Of a DNA stretch of 10,037 nucleotides, positions 1 through 6,414 are shown piece after piece (the first letter of the stretch is position 1; every line of letters starts with the position of its first letter). The DNA is from CAZHBA01 sp964530225 (GTDB lineage: Bacteria; Pseudomonadota; Alphaproteobacteria; UBA6615). The stretch spans positions 1-10,037 of the forward strand of contig CAZHBA010000094.1 of NCBI GenBank assembly GCA_964530225.1. The letters are read 5' to 3'. Made by a program: the position numbers and the translations under genes. The notes beneath the pieces are model-generated. The model ran no database searches. It saw only the letters and a program-made list of their open reading frames with translations, and was not told where the DNA came from.

Positions 1-946
1 AAGGAGCGTGATCCGATCCCATGTTGGTGACAATGCCGTTTCTAATTCCCTCCCAAATGCCTTCATTGTCCTCTTTGGTTCTGATTGGCGGGTTGACCTT
101 AGATAAAACACGATCCAAATTTTCTGTCGTACCAACCAGATATTGTGGGCATGTCTCGACAATAATGTTTACACCTTGACCTCTAATCTCTCTGATGACA
201 TCCGGTCCCTCTTTGACCGTCATATGAACCACATAAACAGGACATCCGGTAATTTTAGCGAAATAACCGCACCGATACATTGGTTCGATTTCACAAAAAT
301 TAGGGCGCGTATCAGCCCAGAAGACTTCTTTACCTTCAGCTAAAAATTTTTCTTTAAATTTGTAGAATATTTCGATGTTTTCGGCGTGAATTTGGGCGTG
401 CACGGGCAACCCACATTCAGCGATTTTTTTGAACCCCATATAGACAATACCGTCGTCTATCCCCACCATGGGTGGGACAGCCTCCGTTCCTTTGTAGGGG
501 ATGTAAAATTTCATACCCACGATGCCTTTTTTGGCCAGAGCCGGAATCTCTTCGATATGCTCGTTTGTCAAAATACAAGCCTGCAAAGCAACATCCACAT
601 GAGTGTTGGCTTCCAAAATGTCGCGCCGATTTCCTTTGCCAAATATCTGGTCCACTAAAGATCCTGGCGGCAGGGTTACTCGGTCGATGATTGTGGTAAT
701 GCCCCCCATGGCTGCCGCTTCAGAATCTTTACGATAGGCTTCATCAATTGGCCAATCTGGCCAACCTACGTGACAGTGGGCATCAATTGCGCCGGGCATG
801 ACGTGTTTACCTTGAGCATCTATTTCGTTTTCAGCAGAGATGGGCGAATTTGAAACAGTCGCTATCGTTTCACCTTTTATGCCAATATTTCCTTCTGTCG
901 TCCCATCAGGGCTGACTATTCGGCAGTTGTTAATCGCAAAGTCCAT
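1..946 (-). CDS. Hydantoinase/dihydropyrimidinase-family cyclic amidohydrolase, 3' end beyond window
   Basis: Metal-dependent amidohydrolase that should open a cyclic amide ring such as a hydantoin, dihydropyrimidine or allantoin-like compound. I translated 315 residues from ATG at 946; the frame is open to the left edge, so the C-terminus (about a third of a usual 450-480 residue protein) is missing. The binuclear metal site is complete: HxH at His57/His59 (DAHCHVG), the lysine usually carbamylated at Lys146 (GMKFYIPY), His187 (IHAEN), His241 (VVHMT) and catalytic Asp312 (GSDHAP). These spacings are close to those of D-hydantoinases. The ETCPQYL segment (residues 264-270) is typical of the hydantoinase/allantoinase branch rather than of dihydroorotase PyrC. 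An in-frame GTG at 961 is an alternative start, but ATG 946 has GGGGG 8 bases upstream. It follows the reductase gene by about 93 bases on the same strand, probably co-transcribed, in a lower-GC stretch. The substrate cannot be assigned from sequence. Confidence 0.88.
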   Translation of the reverse strand, partial: MDFAINNCRIVSPDGTTEGNIGIKGETIATVSNSPISAENEIDAQGKHVMPGAIDAHCHVGWPDWPIDEAYRKDSEAAAMGGITTIIDRVTLPPGSLVDQIFGKGNRRDILEANTHVDVALQACILTNEHIEEIPALAKKGIVGMKFYIPYKGTEAVPPMVGIDDGIVYMGFKKIAECGLPVHAQIHAENIEIFYKFKEKFLAEGKEVFWADTRPNFCEIEPMYRCGYFAKITGCPVYVVHMTVKEGPDVIREIRGQGVNIIVETCPQYLVGTTENLDRVLSKVNPPIRTKEDNEGIWEGIRNGIVTNMGSDHAP

Positions 947-954
947 CTTGGTTA

Positions 955-959
955 CCCCC
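955..959 (-). promoter_or_regulatory. Ribosome binding site (GGGGG) of the amidohydrolase gene
   Basis: On the minus strand GGGGG precedes ATG 946 by 8 bases (GGGGGTAACCAAG-ATG). This G-run is the only purine-rich element at a sensible distance. It closely resembles the leader of the upstream reductase gene (GGGGGTTAGTCAAA-ATT), which helps choose that gene's start. Confidence 0.5.
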
Positions 960-1039
960 ACTATTCATAAATGTTCAAAAGTTGCTGTCGTTAAAAGTCC
1001 ATGCTCTCATCGAATCGGCTTTCAAAACACTATGTGCCG

Positions 1040-2959
1040 CTACAATCTTGACGCCACAACTGCCGCTGATTCCACTGCATCGATAATTTTGTCCGGTCTA
1101 TCGACACCGATTATGAGAATTTCTGAAGACAAACCTTTCGTGAGCTCCTCAATGCCGCCAACAGGCGCTGAACCAGCTGCTAACACCACAGTTTCGGCAG
1201 GAATATTGAAATAATGTGCGCTTCGGTCGACGTACATGAGCTCGTCATCCGTAATTTGTACGACGCTTGTAGAGGTTTTAATTTTAATGTTTGTCTTTTC
1301 GAGTTTATCTTTAATTGCTAGAGCATTAACGCTAACGACGTCTCCCAATATCGCTTCTTTCGCTTCGATAAGTGTAATGTCTTTCTCCGGGAAATTGCTC
1401 AAGTACAATGCAGTTTCCACGCCTACTAACCCAGCCCCGATGATAGCCACGATATTTTCGGTTGATTCCCTTCCGAGGATCACGTCGTTGGCTTTTACAA
1501 CTCTTGCCGTATTTATGCCTTGGATTAGAGGCACCGACTGCGTTGCACCCATTGCAAAAATCACAGAATCCGGATCTTCTTGTTTCAACAAGTCATTTGT
1601 GACTTCCGTTCCAAGCCGAATGTCGACATCCAGTTTCACCAATTGTCTTTTATACCATTTGACTAAATCAGCCAGATCGGTCTTGCCTGCTGGGACTGTC
1701 GCCACATTAACGGTGCCGCCAAGCCTGTTTTCCTTTTCAATAATCGAAACCAGATGGCCACGTTGTTTTGCGCGCATGGCCGTCTCCATGCCAGCCGGAC
1801 CACCGCCAACTACTATGACTTTTTTGGGAACATCCGCCGGTTCAAAATCGAAAAACCCTTCTCTTCCGGCGCTGGGATTGGTTGCGCACCTCATGGTTTT
1901 TCCTTCAAAAAACCGTCCGATGCAGCCATCATTGCATCGTATGCAGGGGCAAATATCATCCGTAGCGTTGTTTCGCATTTTGTTGGGTAATTCTGGGTCG
2001 GCTATTAAAGCTCTTCCCATTGAAACCATGTCCGAAGATTGATTTGAAATAAATTCATGCGCTTTATTGTGGTCTATGCCACCCACGGCTATGACCGGTA
2101 TGTTGACCGCCGGTTTGCATTGCTTAGCCAAATCTTCCAGGTGGCCGCGCGGAAAATAAATTGGAGAAATCATGTAGTGGTGCGAGACGTAGGTTCCGGC
2201 CGTAACATGGACGTAATTCGCCCCGTTTGCTTCGAGCTTTTTGATAAATTCGAGGCTTTCATCGATATCAATTCCACCGGAAATGAAATCCTTCATATTC
2301 AGGCGGAATCCCACGGGATAATCTACCCCGACGGTCTTCCTGATTTCCTCTACTAATTTGAGCGGCAGCCGTGTTCTGGATTCGAAGTCAGATCCGTAGG
2401 CATCGTCGCGTTTGTTATAATTGGCTGATAAAAATTGATGAACTAAGTAGCCGTGGGCGCCATGAATTTCGACACCATCAAAACCGGCCCTTTTGACTCT
2501 TGCCGCTGCAACACTAAAAGAATTGATTATTCCTTCTATTTCCTCAATTGTCAGAGGAGTAGCGATATCACCTTGTTTTGTATGTACTGCCGAAGGAGCA
2601 ACGGGATTTCGATTAATGATCTGCTTGGGACTTTGCCCACCGCCATGGCATAACTGTAAGAATACTTTGGCGCCATAAAAATGTATTCGATCAGCGAGGT
2701 CCGCGAGACCGGCAATCATATCATCTCTGTGCACCCCAAGCTGGCAAATGGCAGCTTTGCTGGCGATGTCATCAATATACGAATACTCAATTAAAATGAG
2801 GCCCACCCCGCCTTTCGCTCTGGCTTCGTAGTATCGGATCATTTGTTCCGTTACTGCCCCTTCTGAGGTGGCGAGCCTTGTCGACATGGGCGGCATGACC
2901 AATCGGTTCCGAATTGATACTTTGCCAATTTTAATGCTATCCCAAACGCTGACTGAAAT
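1040..2959 (-). CDS. Old Yellow Enzyme-type Fe-S/FMN/FAD reductase (2,4-dienoyl-CoA reductase / enoate reductase family)
   Basis: NAD(P)H-dependent flavoenzyme reducing an activated C=C bond; homologues include FadH, 2-enoate reductase and the BaiCD/BaiH bile-acid enzymes. Domains in order (numbered from the TTG codon at 2902, 620 residues): an FMN-binding TIM barrel (about 1-310) with the active-site segment HGAHGYL (147-153); a [4Fe-4S] motif C320-x2-C323-x3-C327-x11-C339, with exactly the FadH spacing; an FAD Rossmann motif VVGGGPAG (364-371); and an NAD(P)-binding motif IIGAGLVG (487-494). The start is unusual. The family's conserved N-terminus (KIGK…IRNRLVMPPM) is encoded upstream of TTG 2902, but no ATG, GTG or TTG lies in frame between there and the TAA at 2998. 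I chose ATT at 2959, which has GGGGG 9 bases upstream and gives 639 residues; a conventional caller would report 1040-2902. The stop is TAG. GC is clearly lower than in recJ and beyond. The substrate is unknown; the amidohydrolase downstream hints at a cyclic amide rather than an acyl-CoA. Confidence 0.88.
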   Translation of the reverse strand: MSVSVWDSIKIGKVSIRNRLVMPPMSTRLATSEGAVTEQMIRYYEARAKGGVGLILIEYSYIDDIASKAAICQLGVHRDDMIAGLADLADRIHFYGAKVFLQLCHGGGQSPKQIINRNPVAPSAVHTKQGDIATPLTIEEIEGIINSFSVAAARVKRAGFDGVEIHGAHGYLVHQFLSANYNKRDDAYGSDFESRTRLPLKLVEEIRKTVGVDYPVGFRLNMKDFISGGIDIDESLEFIKKLEANGANYVHVTAGTYVSHHYMISPIYFPRGHLEDLAKQCKPAVNIPVIAVGGIDHNKAHEFISNQSSDMVSMGRALIADPELPNKMRNNATDDICPCIRCNDGCIGRFFEGKTMRCATNPSAGREGFFDFEPADVPKKVIVVGGGPAGMETAMRAKQRGHLVSIIEKENRLGGTVNVATVPAGKTDLADLVKWYKRQLVKLDVDIRLGTEVTNDLLKQEDPDSVIFAMGATQSVPLIQGINTARVVKANDVILGRESTENIVAIIGAGLVGVETALYLSNFPEKDITLIEAKEAILGDVVSVNALAIKDKLEKTNIKIKTSTSVVQITDDELMYVDRSAHYFNIPAETVVLAAGSAPVGGIEELTKGLSSEILIIGVDRPDKIIDAVESAAVVASRL

Positions 2960-2968
2960 TTTGACTAA

Positions 2969-2973
2969 CCCCC
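2969..2973 (-). promoter_or_regulatory. Candidate ribosome binding site deciding an AUU start for the reductase
   Basis: GGGGG on the minus strand stands 9 bases before ATT 2959 (GGGGGTTAGTCAAA-ATT). The match to the amidohydrolase leader suggests that initiation occurs here. Either AUU is a true rare start or an ancestral ATG has mutated. This is inference from spacing and similarity only. Confidence 0.4.
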
Positions 2974-2999
2974 AATATACTAGTTGCGCACTTTTTTAC

Positions 3000-3032
3000 G
3001 TATGTGTGCCTACTTCGTTGCAATACACATAC
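3000..3032. repeat. Inverted repeat GTATGTGT…ACACATAC, possible operator
   Basis: Perfect 8-bp arms (3000-3007 and 3025-3032) are separated by 17 bases, about 40 bases upstream of the proposed reductase start. Spacing between arm centres is about 25 bases, compatible with a dimeric repressor site or a weak hairpin. No T-run follows on either strand, so a terminator is unlikely. No regulator gene is present in the window to pair with it. Confidence 0.35.
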
Positions 3033-3274
3033 TGAACTTATTGGAGGGGGCGACAATTGATCCAAATCAGAAAATAAACGGATGACCTTTAATCCACCTT
3101 TGCACCACTTCTGACCCCTCTGGTATGGGAGTGGAATGTAGTAATGATCAGTGGTGGTCCAGGGGGGGGCAAGGCAGCTAAAACTGTCACACAGAATGGT
3201 GAAAAACCACGAAATTTCAGTGTTTTCGCAGCATTAACAGTCTGTTTTTATTAGATATTTTTTGGCAAGATATA

Positions 3275-3350
3275 TGGCGTCCCCTACGGGACTCGAACCC
3301 GTGTTGCCGCCGTGAAAGGGCGGTGTCCTAGGCCACTAGACGAAGGGGAC
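3275..3350 (-). tRNA. tRNA-Glu (anticodon UUC), CCA encoded
   Basis: A 76-base cloverleaf. The acceptor stem GTCCCCT pairs with AGGGGAC, followed by discriminator G and an encoded CCA (3277-3275). The D-arm is GTCTAGTGGCCTAGGAC. The anticodon stem CCGCC/GGCGG encloses the loop CTTTCAC with anticodon TTC. The T-arm is ACGGGTTCGAGTCCCGT. It reads GAA/GAG codons. Its 3' end faces the lower-GC region, the usual side for tRNA-targeting integrative elements. Confidence 0.97.
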
Positions 3351-3354
3351 GTCT

Positions 3355-3372
3355 TGGCTCTGCAATGAGCCA
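3355..3372. repeat. Small perfect hairpin in the tRNA-Glu leader
   Basis: TGGCTC-TGCAAT-GAGCCA: 6-bp perfect arms with a 6-base loop, immediately 5' of the tRNA (4 bases from its first nucleotide). It would fall inside the precursor leader if the promoter at 3374-3402 is right, and could influence 5' processing. It may also be chance. Confidence 0.35.
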
Positions 3373-3373
3373 C

Positions 3374-3402
3374 GACATAGCGGTAGCCCGCGCTGAAATC
3401 AA
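3374..3402 (-). promoter_or_regulatory. Candidate sigma-70 type promoter of tRNA-Glu
   Basis: On the minus strand TTGATT (3402-3397) and TATGTC (3379-3374) are separated by exactly 17 bases, with the -10 hexamer ending about 23 bases before the tRNA 5' end. The -35 is a fair match and the -10 a weak one (3 of 6). Position and spacing are the main support. Confidence 0.4.
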
Positions 3403-3446
3403 GGGCTGGTATCGGCCAGCGCGAAATAGGCTTCGGGAAAGTACCG

Positions 3447-3493
3447 CCCTCACCCTTCAAGACGCGGTCTTCAATCGCTCCTCAGGATGAGGG
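3447..3493. repeat. Palindromic intergenic repeat (CCCTCACCC…GGATGAGGG)
   Basis: An imperfect inverted repeat of 47 bases. The outer arms CCCTCACCCT and AGGATGAGGG pair with one mismatch; the inner parts (TTCAAGACGC / GCTCCTCA) are typical of a dispersed repeat that I recognise from many alphaproteobacterial genomes. It sits between the 3' end of recJ and the tRNA promoter. On the plus strand a T-run follows, but no plus-strand gene would use it as a terminator. For recJ it may give a 3' hairpin that protects the message. Only one copy is in this window. Confidence 0.6.
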
Positions 3494-3557
3494 TTTTTGT
3501 GAGTTTTAATAAATTCCTCGTCATGTGGAGGGCCGCAAACCCGTCAAGAAGCATGAG

Positions 3558-5363
3558 CTAGAGCGTCGCCGCGTCGTCGATGATCAGTTGCACGCCGTCG
3601 CGGCCCTGCCAGGTTTCAGCGCGGATCTTACCGGCCAGCTGCAGAGCCAGCCCACCGGTGTTGAGCAGGGCTTCGCCCAGGGGCTCGCCGGCGGCGCGGA
3701 AGGCAATCGCCTTGAGCCGCCCCTTCTCGCCATCCGAAAGAATACAGCGCACATGGTTCTTGCCGACTACGTCGGCCTTCTCGACCCGCACCGACGGCAG
3801 CACGAAGCGCGGCTCGGGGTTACCGGCACCGAAGGGCGCAAGCTGCTGCACTGCCGCCACCAACGCGTTGGTGGCGCCACCCAGGCGAATACTGGCGTCC
3901 ACATTGAGTGTCGGTGTCACCTGCCCGGCCGCGACCGCATCGCCGATGCGCTCGTTCAGGAAGGCCAGCAGATCGAACAGCCGATCGCGGTCGACAGTCA
4001 GGCCCGCCGCCATCTTGTGGCCGCCACCATTGATCAGGAGTCCGGCCTGGCGGGCGGCGATGATGGCGCTGCCCAGATCTACGCCCTCGATCGAGCGGCC
4101 CGAACCCTTTCCGGTGTTGCCATCGAGGCCGATGACCAAGGCCGGGCGTTGATATTTGTCCTTGAGGCGGCTGGCAACAATGCCGATAACACCGGCGTGC
4201 CAGCCCTCGCCAACAACGCAGATCAGCGGCGTCTCAGTGTCCTCTTCGGCGACGAAGGCTAGCGCTTCCTCCAGCACCTCGCCCTCGATGGCCTGGCGCT
4301 CGGTGTTGAAGCCGTCGAGCTGTTGCGCTAACTGGCCGGCCTCAGTGGCGTCGCCGGTGGTCAACAGGCGCGCACCCAGCGAAGCCTTGCCGACGCGGCC
4401 GCCAGCGTTGATCCGCGGACCCAAGACGAACCCGGCATGGTACTCGCTCGGTTTCTCGGTAATGCGCGCGGCGTCGGCTAGGGCCGCCAACCCGGTATTG
4501 TGGCGCCGCGCCATCACTCGCAGACCCTGGGTCACCAACGCCCGGTTGAGGCCCTGAAGCCTGACCACGTCGCATACCGTGCCCAGGGCAACCAGATCTA
4601 GCAGCGCCAACAGGTCGGGCTCGCTGTACCCGCCCTGTTCGTACCAGCCAACCTCACGCAGGCCGCGGTTGAGCGCTACCGTCAACAGGAACGACACGCC
4701 GACGGCGGCTAGCATGCCTAGCTCGCTGGTGTCGTCAAGTCGGTTAGGATTGATCACTGCGGCGGCGGTGGGAAGCCGCGGTTCGGCCACATGATGGTCG
4801 ACGACGATAACGTCCAGCGCCGCCTGCGCCGCATCGTCGAGGGCCTCAAAGGCGGTTATGCCGCAATCGACGGTGATCACCACCTTGACGCCCTCGGCGC
4901 GCAGGCGCAGCAGCGCTGGCGCGTTGGGGCCATAGCCCTCACGCAGACGGTCGGGGATGTAGATGCGCACGGGCGCACCGATGGCAGCAAAAAAGCGTGC
5001 CAGCAATGCCGACGAAGTGGCGCCGTCGACATCGTAATCGCCGAAAACGGCGATGGGCTCGGATTTCCGTACCGCCGTGATCAGGCGCGCAACCGCGCGG
5101 TCCATATCGACCAAGCAGTCAGGGTCGGGTAGCGTCTCGCGTAGGGTCGGGTTGAGGAACTGCGGCGCACTGTCCGCATCGATGCCGCGCGCCGCCAGCA
5201 GGCGCCCGACGACCTCCGGCAGGTCGAGGCGCTGCGCCAGCATCAACCCGGCACGATCATCGCCTGCTCGACACACCCAGCGCCGCCCGGTCACTGAACG
5301 GGCAACCTCAACCGCCTGGCCGGCGCCTGTATCAGTGGAGGGTTCGGCATTCGGCGCGGACAT
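3558..5363 (-). CDS. recJ: Single-stranded-DNA-specific exonuclease RecJ
   Basis: 5'-3' exonuclease on single-stranded DNA, working in RecF-pathway recombination, base excision and mismatch repair. The 601 residues carry the full DHH-superfamily set: motif I FGDYDVDG (107-114), REGYGPN (141-147), VDCGI (165-169), motif III DHH (189-191), INPN (204-207), and the DHHA1 motif GGGHKMAAG (446-454). The C-terminal OB-like region includes LAPFGAGNPEP (508-518). Length is normal for an alphaproteobacterial RecJ. ATG 5363 lies 7 bases after the glpX stop, implying translational coupling; no strong Shine-Dalgarno is visible before it. The stop is TAG. No damage seen. Confidence 0.97.
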   Translation of the reverse strand: MSAPNAEPSTDTGAGQAVEVARSVTGRRWVCRAGDDRAGLMLAQRLDLPEVVGRLLAARGIDADSAPQFLNPTLRETLPDPDCLVDMDRAVARLITAVRKSEPIAVFGDYDVDGATSSALLARFFAAIGAPVRIYIPDRLREGYGPNAPALLRLRAEGVKVVITVDCGITAFEALDDAAQAALDVIVVDHHVAEPRLPTAAAVINPNRLDDTSELGMLAAVGVSFLLTVALNRGLREVGWYEQGGYSEPDLLALLDLVALGTVCDVVRLQGLNRALVTQGLRVMARRHNTGLAALADAARITEKPSEYHAGFVLGPRINAGGRVGKASLGARLLTTGDATEAGQLAQQLDGFNTERQAIEGEVLEEALAFVAEEDTETPLICVVGEGWHAGVIGIVASRLKDKYQRPALVIGLDGNTGKGSGRSIEGVDLGSAIIAARQAGLLINGGGHKMAAGLTVDRDRLFDLLAFLNERIGDAVAAGQVTPTLNVDASIRLGGATNALVAAVQQLAPFGAGNPEPRFVLPSVRVEKADVVGKNHVRCILSDGEKGRLKAIAFRAAGEPLGEALLNTGGLALQLAGKIRAETWQGRDGVQLIIDDAATL

Positions 5364-5370
5364 GGTACCG

Positions 5371-6351
5371 CTAGTCGTCGCCCGGCTTGCGCATAAGGTT
5401 GTGCTGAGTGGTAATCTCGCGGACGGTACCGGTCATCGAACGCATGACGATTGTCTGGGTCTCAGCGCTGTCCGGCGCGCGACTGACACCCTTTAACAGG
5501 CCGCCATCGGTGACGCCGGTGGCCGAAAAAATTACGTCACCCGAGGCCAGATCGTTGATGTCGTAGACCCGGTCAAAATCCTCGATACCCATCTTCGAAG
5601 CGCGGCCGCGCTCGTCGTCGTTGCGAAACAAGAGCTTACCTTGCATTTGCCCACCGATGCATTGCAGCGCCGCCGCCGCCAACACGCCCTCGGGCGCACC
5701 GCCACTACCGAGATACATATCAACCCGGCTGTGCGGTTGCGAGCACTCGATAACGCCGTAAATATCGCCGTCGGAAATTTGCTGAATGCGGGCACCGGCG
5801 TCGCGAATGGCGGCGATCAGCTCCTGGTGGCGCGGCCGGTCAAGCACACAGATCAACAGATCAGAGACCTTGACCCCTTTTGCTTCGGCAAGCTGGCCGA
5901 GATTTTCCGCCGGCGGCGCGTTGATGTCGATCAGACCGTCGGGTAGACCGCCACCGACGGCAATCTTCTCCATGTAGACGTCGGGCGCATTCAGGAAACC
6001 GCCCCCCGGCGCCAATGCCAGGGTCGCCATGGCATTAGCGTTGGCCTTGGCGGTGAGCGTCGTGCCCTCGAGGGGGTCGAGCGCGATATCGATCTCGGGA
6101 CCTCCGGCACCGACCTTCTCGCCGATAAACAGCATTGGTGCCTCGTCGCGCTCACCCTCACCGATTACCACGGTTCCATCGATATGTAGCTTGTTGAGCG
6201 CCGAGCGCATGGCCTCAACGGCGGCGGCATCTGCCGACATCTCGTCGCCTCGCCCTGTCCACTTCCAAGCTGCCATGGCTGCTGCCTCGGTAACCCGGAC
6301 GGCTTCTATGGCCATGTTGCGGTCCATGACTGTTGTATCGATATCAGCCAT
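5371..6351 (-). CDS. glpX: Class II fructose-1,6-bisphosphatase (GlpX type)
   Basis: Hydrolyses fructose-1,6-bisphosphate to fructose-6-phosphate in gluconeogenesis, and in the Calvin cycle if the organism fixes carbon. Some homologues also act on sedoheptulose-1,7-bisphosphate. The 326 residues match the family length. Visible motifs: TGRGDE (32-37), GEGERDEAPML (64-74), the phosphatase motif DPLEGT (92-97), ISDGDIYGV (192-200) and GSGGAPEGV (215-223). The acidic residues Asp36, Glu65, Asp92, Glu95 and Glu221 are the likely metal ligands by comparison with E. coli GlpX. It starts at ATG 6351 behind a strong Shine-Dalgarno and follows hom by 63 bases with no hairpin between them. The stop is TAG, 7 bases before recJ. 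Its place downstream of hom seems conserved in alphaproteobacteria (recollection, not checked). Confidence 0.96.
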   Translation of the reverse strand: MADIDTTVMDRNMAIEAVRVTEAAAMAAWKWTGRGDEMSADAAAVEAMRSALNKLHIDGTVVIGEGERDEAPMLFIGEKVGAGGPEIDIALDPLEGTTLTAKANANAMATLALAPGGGFLNAPDVYMEKIAVGGGLPDGLIDINAPPAENLGQLAEAKGVKVSDLLICVLDRPRHQELIAAIRDAGARIQQISDGDIYGVIECSQPHSRVDMYLGSGGAPEGVLAAAALQCIGGQMQGKLLFRNDDERGRASKMGIEDFDRVYDINDLASGDVIFSATGVTDGGLLKGVSRAPDSAETQTIVMRSMTGTVREITTQHNLMRKPGDD

Positions 6352-6361
6352 TGTCAGATCC

Positions 6362-6369
6362 CCTCCTTA
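6362..6369 (-). promoter_or_regulatory. Strong Shine-Dalgarno of glpX (TAAGGAGG)
   Basis: TAAGGAGG on the minus strand, 10 bases from ATG 6351, is an almost perfect anti-16S complement. It is far stronger than the sites of hom or recJ, so glpX may be translated more than its neighbours from a shared message. Confidence 0.75.
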
Positions 6370-6414
6370 CAGAACGCTTCAATTGCCAGGATTTTGTTTT
6401 CCGACCACCGTCAC

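Larger units (their letters stand above)
2960..3274. other. AT-rich intergenic stretch between tRNA-Glu and the reductase gene
   Basis: About 315 bases without a gene I can support. It holds the GGGGG leader of the reductase gene, an 8-bp inverted repeat (3000-3032), a run of eight G (3162-3169) and AT-rich sequence next to the tRNA 3' end. One minus-strand frame stays open for roughly 100 codons (about 3240 to 2907) but has no convincing start, an odd composition rich in Cys, Trp and His, and no recognisable similarity, so I do not call it. On the minus strand the segment around 3085-3115 (GTGGTGCAAAGGTGGATTAA) faintly recalls insertion-sequence termini. I could not find paired ends or a transposase. 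Confidence 0.6.

Noticed and set aside
1236..2042. Plus-strand open frame of 268 codons
   Set aside because: Antisense to the Fe-S/FAD part of the reductase, whose cysteine cluster and nucleotide-binding motifs are intact; the Ser/Ile/Thr-rich translation looks like a complement artefact.
3162..3169. G8 homopolymer as a phase-variable switch
   Set aside because: It lies in non-coding sequence well away from any promoter element I can support; no gene's frame depends on it.
2907..3240. Minus-strand frame open for about 100 codons across the intergenic region
   Set aside because: No ATG with a ribosome site, a composition rich in Cys/Trp/His, runs through a poly-C tract, and overlaps the reductase N-terminus in another frame.
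3447..3493. Palindromic repeat as a rho-independent terminator
   Set aside because: The T-run lies on the plus-strand side, where no gene is transcribed towards it; on the minus strand the hairpin is followed by GC-rich sequence.
3525..4262. Long plus-strand open frame of 245 codons
   Set aside because: It lies antisense over the 3' half of recJ, whose motifs are complete; it is a high-GC shadow frame with no recognisable domain.
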